Below are positions 35,216 to 42,432 of a stretch of 42,432 nt of DNA, piece after piece. Position numbers and translations under genes: made by a program. This DNA comes from Oligoflexia bacterium. Lineage in GTDB: Bacteria > Bdellovibrionota > UBA1018 > CAIPTA01 > JAALKR01. Within the stretch, counting starts at the first letter, position 1, and every line of letters starts with the position of its first letter. The notes under the pieces are model-generated. The model made no database searches, was not told where the DNA came from, and saw only the letters and a program-made list of their open reading frames with translations. Location of the stretch: the NCBI GenBank assembly GCA_011087955.1, contig JAALKR010000016.1, positions 1 through 42,432 on the forward strand, read 5' to 3'.

Positions 35216-35980
35216 ATGGATTTGGCTTTAGGACAGTTTCGAAGCCACGCGTCGGCGCTTCGTAAACTCTTATCGTTTTATCGTTTCACATTTGCTCACC
35301 TACGTGTGCTCAAGGCAAATTTAGATGTAGACGGTAATATTATTGATCAGAAGGTGGTTGATGATGCAAAAACTATGTGGCCGAAAGAGATCTTCGAGTT
35401 GATGAATGTTCAGGTAGAGGTGAGGGGTAAGGAAAACCTAAGCCAGGAGGAAGCTCATCTCTTTGTTGGGAATCATGTTTCTTATCTCGACATTCCATTA
35501 TTGTTTTCCATTGCTCCAGTAACGTTTGTGGCGAAAAAAGAGCTGGCCGCATGGCCAATTATTGGCCATTGCATTAAGGCAGCGGACACATTACTGCTTA
35601 AGCGTGAGAGTGCGGATTCACGCAGAAAAGCTAGGCGCCAAGTGGCAGAAGAGGTGTTAGAGCGTAAGTGCAATGTAGTAATCTTTCCTTCTGGTACGAC
35701 GACTCTCGATGAATCTAAGCCTTGGCGCTTTGGTGCTTTCGAAATTGCGAAGGAGCATAATGTTCCGGTGCAACCGTTTCGCTTGCGGTTTGATCCATTA
35801 CGTAAGTCCGCTTATATCGATGATGATACATTCTTATTTCATTTCTTTGCCCTATTGCAGGAAAAGGAGATTCGGGCGGAGATCGAGCTTGGTGAATCGT
35901 TCCGAGTTACGGATATAGAAAAAGATGCGGCTCGTGTGCAAGCCTGGTCCCAGGAAGTTCTCAGGGTATATAGCATATAG
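35216..35980 (+). CDS. PlsC-type 1-acyl-sn-glycerol-3-phosphate acyltransferase family protein
   Basis: 254 residues with the PlsC/LPLAT fold. The catalytic H(X)4D motif is NHVSYLD with His87 and Asp92. The substrate-binding block KELAAWPIIGHCIK follows, and then FPSGTT at 157-162, where most PlsC proteins have FPEGTR; the Glu and Arg that contact phosphate are replaced by Ser and Thr. That change suggests another acyl acceptor than lysophosphatidic acid, or an ornithine-lipid-type acyltransferase (OlsA-like), but this is inference. The C-terminus has the usual VPVQPFRLRF strand. Inner-membrane associated lipid synthesis. ATG 35216 has a G-rich SD (GGGTGGG). The divergent HD-GYP gene shares the promoter region. 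Confidence 0.85.
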   Translation: MDLALGQFRSHASALRKLLSFYRFTFAHLRVLKANLDVDGNIIDQKVVDDAKTMWPKEIFELMNVQVEVRGKENLSQEEAHLFVGNHVSYLDIPLLFSIAPVTFVAKKELAAWPIIGHCIKAADTLLLKRESADSRRKARRQVAEEVLERKCNVVIFPSGTTTLDESKPWRFGAFEIAKEHNVPVQPFRLRFDPLRKSAYIDDDTFLFHFFALLQEKEIRAEIELGESFRVTDIEKDAARVQAWSQEVLRVYSI

Positions 35981-36061
35981 GGCATTACATTACAGCCTAC
36001 AAGTCTCTGCGCGTTAATTATCTAGTGTTACCTTCTAGTAGCACTACCTTCTAATAGCATT

Positions 36062-36097
36062 ATTTTCTAAAGCATTTTCTAAAGCATTTTCTCATGC
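36062..36097. repeat. 12-bp tandem repeat (about 2.6 copies) before the HEIGHH gene
   Basis: ATTTTCTAAAGC is repeated exactly at 36062-36073 and 36074-36085, with a third partial unit at 36086-36097. Related, longer units (TACCTTCTAGTAGCAC, TACCTTCTAATAGCAT) precede it at about 36028-36060. The array lies in the leader, 20-90 bp before the ATG. Confidence 0.85.
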
Positions 36098-36116
36098 AGC
36101 CCGAGTAATACCAATA

Positions 36117-37421
36117 ATGAAAGTTAAGATAAATTTATATTTTATATTTTTATTAGTAATTTTACTGCCGCTGCCGCCAGCTTCATTTGCTTTAGCTAAT
36201 TCTAACACGATTCAGTGTTTCCCAAAGACAGATCAACGGATTCCTGTCACTGCCAATGGTTCTTTTCCGATTACCGGTTTGAACCAAGCTCAATTCAATA
36301 AAATATTGGACAATGTGGAACGAGTCTACGCTCCAATTATTGCAGCCAAGGGTGCGCGCTTGCAGCTCATAAAGAATTGGCAGGGCTCAGAAGTCAATGC
36401 CTACGCTTCTCGGCAGGGTAATATTTGGCGCGTGGAAATGCTTGGAGGTCTTGCTCGACATAGAGAAGTAACTGTGGAAGGTCTATATGCAGTGGCTTGC
36501 CACGAAATTGGGCATCACTTAGGTGGAGCACCTCTCTATTCGGAGTCAGAAAACTCCTGGGCATCTACTGAAGGTCAGTCTGATTATTTTGCCACCTTAA
36601 AATGCTTGCGTAAGGTCTTTCGCACGGTAGATATGAGTGAATTGGCAATAGATCCAAGAGTGGGTGAAGAGTGTGCTCGTAGTTTCACGGACGAAACAGA
36701 CATCCGTATTTGTGTAGCTAGCACCTTAGGTGCGCAATCATTAGCGCGTCTAATGCATTCTCTGGCTGGTGGTGGCGCCGCAGCACCAAATATTTCTACC
36801 CCTGATACTCGCGTAGTCTCACGAACCTTTGAGTCGCATCCAGCAGGACAGTGTCGCTTAGACACTGGGTTTCAAGGAGCACTTTGTACAGTGAACGACT
36901 CCATAGAAATGGATGCAAATAATCCAAACACAGGTACATGCAATCGTCGTGAAGGGTTTAGCTCAGGGTTACGTCCAAGTTGTTGGTTTAAGCCTGCTAT
37001 TGATGGAGGAGGTAGTGACGATGATGATGACAGCAGGGGGGAGGGGATTGCCAAAGCTCCGCTATTAAATAGAAAAAGAACTCTTCCAATAAATAATCCT
37101 TGGCAGGCAGTAACGGTTCGATTCGATGTTTCTGAGTTTAAAGACGCAGGGGCAGTCGGAGTCTATATTGAAGCTTCGCGACCAAATCGTAGTTTTTCCA
37201 ATCCAAACGGAACGGCTAGAGATCCTGCGGCTCCCAAAGGAGTTTCACTTCGGGCTTTGCGCGGTGAGTACACCTTTCTTCCCGGGCGACAACTTCCGAG
37301 CTGGGGAGTTTATCAGATTCGAGTGATACCGATTAGCTGGCAACGAACAGTGGGGCGATTTTCAAATCCTGCTTCGTTGTTCTTTCAGCGCACCCTTCGG
37401 TACAGGGGTAGAAAGAGATAA
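36117..37421 (+). CDS. Secreted putative metallopeptidase (HEIGHH) with Asp-rich linker
   Basis: 434 residues with a Sec signal peptide (MKVKINLYFIFLLVILLPLP..., cleavage near FALA-N). His129-Glu130 and His133 in ACHEIGHHLGG form an HExxH zinc motif, and Glu152 in ASTEGQSDYFA, 19 residues later, is a fitting third ligand as in gluzincins. Paired cysteines (for example C35, C128, C161, C185, C197) suggest a disulfide-bonded exported enzyme. A Gly/Asp-rich linker (GGGSDDDDDSRGEG, about 298-311) leads to a C-terminal beta-sandwich-like domain of about 110 residues. No exact family recognised. There is no good Shine-Dalgarno before the ATG. It ends 20 bp from the convergent RND gene. Likely extracellular or periplasmic proteolysis. 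Confidence 0.68.
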   Translation: MKVKINLYFIFLLVILLPLPPASFALANSNTIQCFPKTDQRIPVTANGSFPITGLNQAQFNKILDNVERVYAPIIAAKGARLQLIKNWQGSEVNAYASRQGNIWRVEMLGGLARHREVTVEGLYAVACHEIGHHLGGAPLYSESENSWASTEGQSDYFATLKCLRKVFRTVDMSELAIDPRVGEECARSFTDETDIRICVASTLGAQSLARLMHSLAGGGAAAPNISTPDTRVVSRTFESHPAGQCRLDTGFQGALCTVNDSIEMDANNPNTGTCNRREGFSSGLRPSCWFKPAIDGGGSDDDDDSRGEGIAKAPLLNRKRTLPINNPWQAVTVRFDVSEFKDAGAVGVYIEASRPNRSFSNPNGTARDPAAPKGVSLRALRGEYTFLPGRQLPSWGVYQIRVIPISWQRTVGRFSNPASLFFQRTLRYRGRKR

Positions 37422-37441
37422 GGAGAAGAAGTAGGCTCTAT

Positions 37442-40400
37442 TTACCATTTCCACATAAACCTTGGAGCGATCGCCACTAGAGCCGGTAATGCAAAAATTG
37501 TCAACAGTGAGGCCATAAAGATACCCCACCCTAAGACAAGTGCAATAGGTTGCACAAACATATCGGTTCCACCAATGCCATAGATTGTTGGTGTCAATCC
37601 AATGAGAGTTGTTATCGTAGTAATAACGATCGGTCGCAAACGTCTCGAGCTTGCGGCAATCAGAGCATCTTCAAAATCAACCCCTTCTTTGAGGCGTTCT
37701 TGTAAATATTTTAGAAGAATGATGGATACATTGACCACAACTCCTGAAAGTCCAACGACCCCAATAAGGCCCATCAATGTCATACCTTTCCCATGGAGGG
37801 TGAGCGCCCAGACGACGCCACATAAACCCATTGGAATCGTGAGCAAGACAAAGAACGGGTAAGTGAAGGAGCGAAAGGATAGGCTGATTGTCATGAATAC
37901 TAACACAATGGCAAGTAGATAGAGTCGAATCGTATCTGCGAGGGCGTGCATGCGATCTCGCTCTCCGCCGCCGGCTTCAATTTTTATAGATGGGTTGTCC
38001 TTCTGTAGTTTTTCAATGAATGGGCGAATCTTCATATTGGCTTCTTTACCCGAGATGATCTTTTCATTGACTTCAGCAAAGAGAGTAATGGTGCGTAATC
38101 CATTTATACGTTGAATGGAAGAAGGTCCTTTTTCTTCCATCACTTTAACATAGGCACGGATAGGGGCGGCTCGCCCGGCATTATTTCGTACGCGTAAATT
38201 AAGAATTTCATTAAGCTCTTTTTCTTTTTTTGCATCGGCAATGCTGACTAGGATTTCAACTTTTTCTGAATTTTTTAATATCTCAGTCGTAACTCGACCG
38301 GTTGTCGCTGCGAAGATCGTTTGTGAAATATTATCTGGATTAATACCTCCTGAAATAGCTAAGTCATTATTAATTAAAAAACGGTATTTCAAAACGTCGC
38401 CATCGAGATCCGTTTCCAGCCCATAAACTCCATCAATTTTATTCAGTTCGATCTTTATGCGGTCGACAATTTCTTTACCAAAATCTAAATCGCGGGAAGT
38501 GACCTGGAGCTGAATTGGCTTTCCAATAGGCGGACCAGGACGATCGAGGGTAATGGAAGTCTTAGTGCCGGTCTCCTGGCTAAAGTTCCGGGAGATTTTG
38601 CGAATATCACGGACTATTTCCTTTTCTTTGTCTGGCCACCATGCCGCACTGGTGAATATGATAGAAATAATCCCTAGATGAGAGCCGTTCTGTTGTGAAC
38701 CCCCGGCGCCACCGGTTCGGACCGAGCCAACTTTGGCATAGATACTTTCAAAGCTTTCCTGGGAAACGCTAATCAATTGTTTACTAAGTTCGTTGATTCG
38801 TGTTTCCGTTTGAGCAAGGGGTGTATTTTTTTCTAACTCAAGGCGAATGCTTAGCCCATTCAGTCCTTCTGCAGGGAAGAGAGTGAAGCGCTTAAAGAGT
38901 TGGTGACCTTGCAGAAAAGACCCACCAAAAATTACAATCACTGCTCCGAAGACTATATATTTGTTCCGCATCGTCCAGTGTAGGTAATGTTCATAGACTT
39001 CATTGATTTTGGTAAAGATCGACTTAGACTTTTTTATCGGTTTTAGGAGTTCTGCACAATGAACTGGTAAAATTATGAGAGCTTCGAACAGGGAAAGCAT
39101 TAGTAAGCAAATAACCGCAGCAGGGATCACGCGCAGGAATTGTCCCATGATACCCTCCATAAAAAGAATCGGAAAAAAGGAGAGCACAGTTGTTAAAACA
39201 GTAGCAATCACTGGTATAGCAATCTCCTGGACGCCAACCAAAGCCGCATGCACCGGAGCTAGTCCTTTCTCGATATGGACGTAGATATTTTCGGTGACTA
39301 CGATGGCGTCATCCACCAACATTCCAAGGACAATAATCATTCCGACGATGGTGAGTGAGTTTAGTGTATTCCCTAGGTAGTAGATAAAGAAAATACCTCC
39401 GAGAATAGCTACTGGAATTCCTATGGAAGTGACAAGGGCAGAACGCCAATCCAATAACAGCATCAAAATGATCAAAACTAGGACCAAGCCAAAAATTGCA
39501 TTGGATACGACGATACTCATTCGATTGCGAACACGAATAGAGTCATCAGTGTAAAACTTGTATTTGAGCCTTTTATCGAGGTTTGATTGATAGCGGTTGA
39601 TCTCTGATTTAATGAGGTCTACAGTTTTTACTGCATCGGCAAAAGGTTTCTTGACGATCGTGAGCAGGACCGCGCTTTCTCCTGCAAAGGAGGATGAGAC
39701 TTGGGTGTTCTCGGTATCATATTTGATTTCAGCCAAGTTTGCTAATTTTACTTTTCGACCAGAGTCGTTTGATTGGACCACAAAATCAGATATTTTATCG
39801 AGCTTGTTATAATTTTCGCCAATTATAATATTTGTAGTTTGTTTCGAATTCTCTAGGAGTCCGCCTGGTTTTTGTTTCGACCAGCTACGAAGCCGGGACA
39901 TGATCTCGACTAGTGTAATATCGTAATCGTTTAGTTTCTCCGGGTTGAGCAAAATTTTAAGCTGTAAATCTTCTAACCCGGAGTAATCGATGCTTTGAAC
40001 ACTCTGGATATTTTTTAAAAAATCTTTTAACTTTTCGACTTCTAATCTCATGTCAAAAGGGGCTAGTTCGCCGTAAAGTGCTAGACGCAACACAGGACGG
40101 TTTGCTGCCTTAATTTCACGGATGGCTGGATTACTAACCTCCTCCGGCAAGCTATTGATTTCAGCCATTTTGCGACGGATTTCATCCACGGCTTCCGAGG
40201 GCTCTGGATAGTCATCATCTATCCGTATTGAAATGGCGCCAGCTCCGGAAAAAGAGACAGATCGATATTCTTCAATCCCATCAATTTCCGAAATCTTTTC
40301 TTCGATAGGGTCAATTACAAGTTCTTCAATATCCGATGGGGAAGCACCTGGGAAGGTAGCTGAAATTGCGACACGATTAAAGTTTACATTCGGGCGAGCT

Positions 40401-40504
40401 TCTCGCTGCATTTTAGAAATCGCTATCAAGCCGACAATAGAAATTACTAATGTTAGATAATGAATGAATAGTCTATTGGATTGTACAATTTCAAAAAATC
40501 TCAC
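37442..40504 (-). CDS. RND-family efflux transporter permease (AcrB-like)
   Basis: 1020 residues, full length for the family. It has the N-terminal helix, two large periplasmic loops and 12 transmembrane segments in the RND arrangement. Asp398-Asp399 in GMLVDDAIVVTEN are the TM4 proton-relay pair equivalent to AcrB D407-D408. In TM10 the AcrB lysine is not conserved: the segment reads VGLSGVVVNVSIILL, as in the non-AcrB branch of multidrug/solute RND pumps. It would be a proton-driven exporter in the inner membrane working with an adaptor and TolC. It starts with GTG and overlaps the TolC gene by four bases (GTGA), so the two are translationally coupled. No adaptor gene is present between or beside them in this window. 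Confidence 0.94.
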   Translation of the reverse strand: MRFFEIVQSNRLFIHYLTLVISIVGLIAISKMQREARPNVNFNRVAISATFPGASPSDIEELVIDPIEEKISEIDGIEEYRSVSFSGAGAISIRIDDDYPEPSEAVDEIRRKMAEINSLPEEVSNPAIREIKAANRPVLRLALYGELAPFDMRLEVEKLKDFLKNIQSVQSIDYSGLEDLQLKILLNPEKLNDYDITLVEIMSRLRSWSKQKPGGLLENSKQTTNIIIGENYNKLDKISDFVVQSNDSGRKVKLANLAEIKYDTENTQVSSSFAGESAVLLTIVKKPFADAVKTVDLIKSEINRYQSNLDKRLKYKFYTDDSIRVRNRMSIVVSNAIFGLVLVLIILMLLLDWRSALVTSIGIPVAILGGIFFIYYLGNTLNSLTIVGMIIVLGMLVDDAIVVTENIYVHIEKGLAPVHAALVGVQEIAIPVIATVLTTVLSFFPILFMEGIMGQFLRVIPAAVICLLMLSLFEALIILPVHCAELLKPIKKSKSIFTKINEVYEHYLHWTMRNKYIVFGAVIVIFGGSFLQGHQLFKRFTLFPAEGLNGLSIRLELEKNTPLAQTETRINELSKQLISVSQESFESIYAKVGSVRTGGAGGSQQNGSHLGIISIIFTSAAWWPDKEKEIVRDIRKISRNFSQETGTKTSITLDRPGPPIGKPIQLQVTSRDLDFGKEIVDRIKIELNKIDGVYGLETDLDGDVLKYRFLINNDLAISGGINPDNISQTIFAATTGRVTTEILKNSEKVEILVSIADAKKEKELNEILNLRVRNNAGRAAPIRAYVKVMEEKGPSSIQRINGLRTITLFAEVNEKIISGKEANMKIRPFIEKLQKDNPSIKIEAGGGERDRMHALADTIRLYLLAIVLVFMTISLSFRSFTYPFFVLLTIPMGLCGVVWALTLHGKGMTLMGLIGVVGLSGVVVNVSIILLKYLQERLKEGVDFEDALIAASSRRLRPIVITTITTLIGLTPTIYGIGGTDMFVQPIALVLGWGIFMASLLTIFALPALVAIAPRFMWKW

Positions 40505-42000
40505 TTCGCCGCTCCTAAATTAAAGCGATCGAAGTATTGGAAGAAGTCGATATATTCCACAGTTTGTAGCACTATAGATCGTCGCAGGCTTGCTAAACGC
40601 TGTTGGCTTTGAATTAAGCTCTTTTGAAATTCTGTTAGCGAAAAAAAATCAATGCGGCCGTTATTGAAATCCCTTTGTGCGTCTTTCAGGATTTTTTGTG
40701 AGAGCTCGACATTCTCTTTATAGTTCTGATAACTCGACATGTCTTGCTCTAGAGCGAACTGTAATTTCTTAAATTGGGAACGGCGCTCGTCTTTTAGTTT
40801 TTGCACACGGTTTTCTAGAATGACTGTATTCATACGATTGGCAGCAGCATTGATCTCTGCGGAACGGGGAGTGAAGGGGAAAGCGAGTGTGATGGAGCCG
40901 TAGAGGAGCTTATAGTCGGTATCCGCAATATCGCTATGAGCCTTGCCAATATTGTTTTTAAGGCCTGAGAGGCTTGTTTTAAATTCAATAGCAAGGTCGG
41001 GCTTCTTTAAAGCGTCTAACTCAACCTGTTTCGCTGTTGATGCATCACGCTTTGCTCTGAGGGCTATGAGGTCGTCGCTTGCTTCAAAGTCGACTTTGGA
41101 AGGGGAGTATTCAGGGCTTTCACAAAGTTGTCGAAACTCCCGGAAAAATCCATCTACATTAATAGATTTATATGAGTCTGGGTCTACCTTAAAAGTAACA
41201 CTCAGTTCTTCCTTACGTTTTTTTATTAGTTTTCGCAGATTTTTCGTTGAAACGGCACAATTATTATCTTCCTGCCGACTCAGGAGATAGTCACGGCGCC
41301 GAATAGATCCACGCTTAAAACGGGCCGCGAGCTTATTTTTCTGCGCATGGATATTCTCACAAAGGGCTGTTTGTAGTTTAAGGTCATCTTGCAATTCGAG
41401 AATTTCGGCGAGAGTTACCAAAGCGCGAACGAGAACAGCTTTCTGTTTAATCTTTGATTCGCTTTGAATTGCAATTTCATTGAATTGAATCCGTTCTGGG
41501 ACTGCGTTGTGTCGAGATGAAAAGAGGTCACGAAAGAGGCTAGTGGAAAGACCTAGGCTAAGTTCTGGGTTGTAGTAGTCTTGGTCGGTGCGGGTCGGAA
41601 ATCCAGTAAAGTTATCGAGCAATTCGTAATTTAAACTACTAGAAATTCCGCTCTGCCAAAGTTTCGATAAGGATGCAGAGTAATTTCTTTTGAGAGTTTT
41701 TTCGGACGAGAAGGGTGAGGTCGGTGGGTCCTTTGTGCTCGCCCACTTTGCACCAATGCGAGCTGTCACATCAAATTGTCCAAGATCGATTTTATTGCGT
41801 AATGAATCAGCCTCCGCTTGCGCTTCAATGATTTTTAAATCGATGGCGCTTTGGGAAACGTCGAGCAAAAAGCGTTCAATAGCTGAGCTATCATGTTCAT
41901 TGAAATTTGCTAAGAGAGGTAGGGATAGGAGGGGCAGGAATAGAAGAAGCAGATGGAAGAGCAGCAGACGTATAACGAAGGGAGGCACTAAGAGTAACAT
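40501..42000 (-). CDS. TolC-family outer-membrane efflux protein
   Basis: 499 residues with a very Leu-rich signal peptide (about 31 residues, ending LPLLANF). The rest has the TolC pattern: two internal repeats of long coiled-coil helices (KQKAVLVRALVTLAEILELQ, LAARFKRGSIRRRDYLLSRQ; LKDERRSQFKKLQFALEQ, ILKDAQRDFNNGRIDFFSLT) separated by beta-strand parts (YSASLSKLWQSGISSSLNYE; DYKLLYGSITLAFPFT). It forms the trimeric channel of a tripartite exporter through the outer membrane and periplasm. The gene precedes and overlaps that of the RND pump. A candidate promoter lies at 42091-42120. The ribosome-binding site is weak (GAGG about 15 bases upstream). Confidence 0.9.
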   Translation of the reverse strand: MLLLVPPFVIRLLLFHLLLLFLPLLSLPLLANFNEHDSSAIERFLLDVSQSAIDLKIIEAQAEADSLRNKIDLGQFDVTARIGAKWASTKDPPTSPFSSEKTLKRNYSASLSKLWQSGISSSLNYELLDNFTGFPTRTDQDYYNPELSLGLSTSLFRDLFSSRHNAVPERIQFNEIAIQSESKIKQKAVLVRALVTLAEILELQDDLKLQTALCENIHAQKNKLAARFKRGSIRRRDYLLSRQEDNNCAVSTKNLRKLIKKRKEELSVTFKVDPDSYKSINVDGFFREFRQLCESPEYSPSKVDFEASDDLIALRAKRDASTAKQVELDALKKPDLAIEFKTSLSGLKNNIGKAHSDIADTDYKLLYGSITLAFPFTPRSAEINAAANRMNTVILENRVQKLKDERRSQFKKLQFALEQDMSSYQNYKENVELSQKILKDAQRDFNNGRIDFFSLTEFQKSLIQSQQRLASLRRSIVLQTVEYIDFFQYFDRFNLGAAK

Positions 42001-42090
42001 ACAGGGTCAGAACTACCTCACGTTGCCTTTTAACTCAAGACTAGGAGCTTAAGTACCGAGCCATGCTTCACTGAATTCCCCATATCTCTT

Positions 42091-42120
42091 CTTATAGTCT
42101 ATGGCGTGATTACCAATCAA
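42091..42120 (-). promoter_or_regulatory. Candidate promoter for the TolC/RND operon
   Basis: On the minus strand TTGATT (42115-42120) and TATAAG (42091-42096) are 18 bases apart, matching consensus at 4/6 and 5/6. The expected leader is about 80 nt. Confidence 0.5.
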
Positions 42121-42128
42121 TTTTTTTA

Positions 42129-42157
42129 TTGACGTTTATTTCTGACTAAAATAGTAT
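42129..42157 (+). promoter_or_regulatory. Candidate promoter for the right-edge gene
   Basis: TTGACG (42129-42134) and TAGTAT (42152-42157) are 17 bases apart. Transcription from about 42164 would give a 55-nt leader that contains a hairpin (42169-42201). It is back to back with the TolC promoter. Confidence 0.55.
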
Positions 42158-42168
42158 TGTATTAAGAG

Positions 42169-42201
42169 TGCCCTTAGCTTTTTCTAAGCGTCTTTAGGGC
42201 A
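42169..42201 (+). promoter_or_regulatory. Leader hairpins with alternative pairings
   Basis: TGCCCT (42169-42174) can pair with AGGGCA (42196-42201). Inside it CTTAG (42173-42177) can pair with CTAAG (42184-42188). The two stems share bases 42173-42174, so they compete in part. The Shine-Dalgarno GGAGGGG follows some ten bases later. Confidence 0.4.
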
Positions 42202-42219
42202 TTCCAGTTGGAGGGGATT

Positions 42220-42432
42220 ATGACTGGGAACGCTTACTATTTTCTTTTAAGGGTTTTATTGTGTTTCAGCCTTGTAGCTGGAATTGTGCCAGCGGAGTGC
42301 TCTGAAGGTGGTGATCCAGATAGTAGTAGCTCAACATCACCGAGCAGATTTATCTCCATCTGGAGAATCCCTCCGTTAGATCTGGATATCCAGTTGCCTT
42401 TGAGATCGGGTTACAACTATGACTTCACTGTA
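42220..42432 (+). CDS. Exported protein, N-terminal part only (runs off the window)
   Basis: 71 residues are visible from ATG 42220 with no stop before the window end. GGAGGGG lies four to five bases upstream, an excellent ribosome-binding site. The start MTGNAYYFLLRVLLCFSLVA then GIVPAECS is a signal peptide; LVAGIVPAEC is not a proper lipobox, so cleavage near PAEC by signal peptidase I is more likely. A Ser-rich stretch (DPDSSSSTSPS) follows. Too short to name. Confidence 0.75.
   Translation, partial: MTGNAYYFLLRVLLCFSLVAGIVPAECSEGGDPDSSSSTSPSRFISIWRIPPLDLDIQLPLRSGYNYDFTV

Overview
The window is a contiguous piece of a Gram-negative chromosome at roughly 43-45% G+C by eye. It carries about twenty complete protein genes, one C-terminal gene tail at the left edge, one truncated gene at the right edge, a decayed IS66 transposase and no tRNA, rRNA or CRISPR array that I can see. 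The cell is clearly diderm: there are several lipobox lipoproteins, a TolC protein with an RND pump, an MltD-type murein transglycosylase and a probable outer-membrane beta-barrel. The mix of many large exported proteins, several exported or metal-dependent peptidases, HD-GYP signalling and MetH suggests a delta/Bdellovibrionota (Oligoflexia, Bdellovibrio-like) bacterium. That assignment is inference from gene style, not proof.

Left part (1-6300): an epimerase/SRPBCC fusion protein (TIGR01777 type), a probable beta-barrel protein whose last hairpin is duplicated in tandem, a periplasmic TPR protein resembling BamD at its C-terminus, and a convergent CPA1-type cation/proton antiporter with a C-terminal RCK (TrkA-N) domain.

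Central part (6455-19499, minus strand): a 13-kb block of three consecutive giant lipoproteins. The promoter-proximal one is a metzincin-type zinc metalloprotease (1445 aa). The two that follow (1575 and 1303 aa) match no family I recognise, but are distant, colinear paralogues of one another. This is the best candidate for an undescribed system. Upstream lies about 1 kb of debris holding an internally deleted IS66 transposase and short repeats.

Right part (20570-42432): an MltD-like lytic transglycosylase with three LysM domains; an EamA exporter and metH that start back to back on a shared CATATG; a large lipoprotein subtilase (TPP II-like) with an 11-G run in its ribosome-binding region and a hexanucleotide repeat coding (Leu-Val)6 in its signal peptide; a translationally coupled pair of zinc peptidase and ATP-grasp ligase; a minus-strand set of HD-GYP phosphodiesterase plus two small exported proteins; a PlsC-type acyltransferase; a secreted HEIGHH protein; and an RND/TolC efflux pair without an adaptor gene.

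A theme runs through the window: short, recent-looking tandem duplications (1, 6, 12, 15, 21, 27, 33 and 93 bp) lie in or just before genes, mostly genes for exported or envelope proteins. This suggests slippage-driven variation of surface functions.
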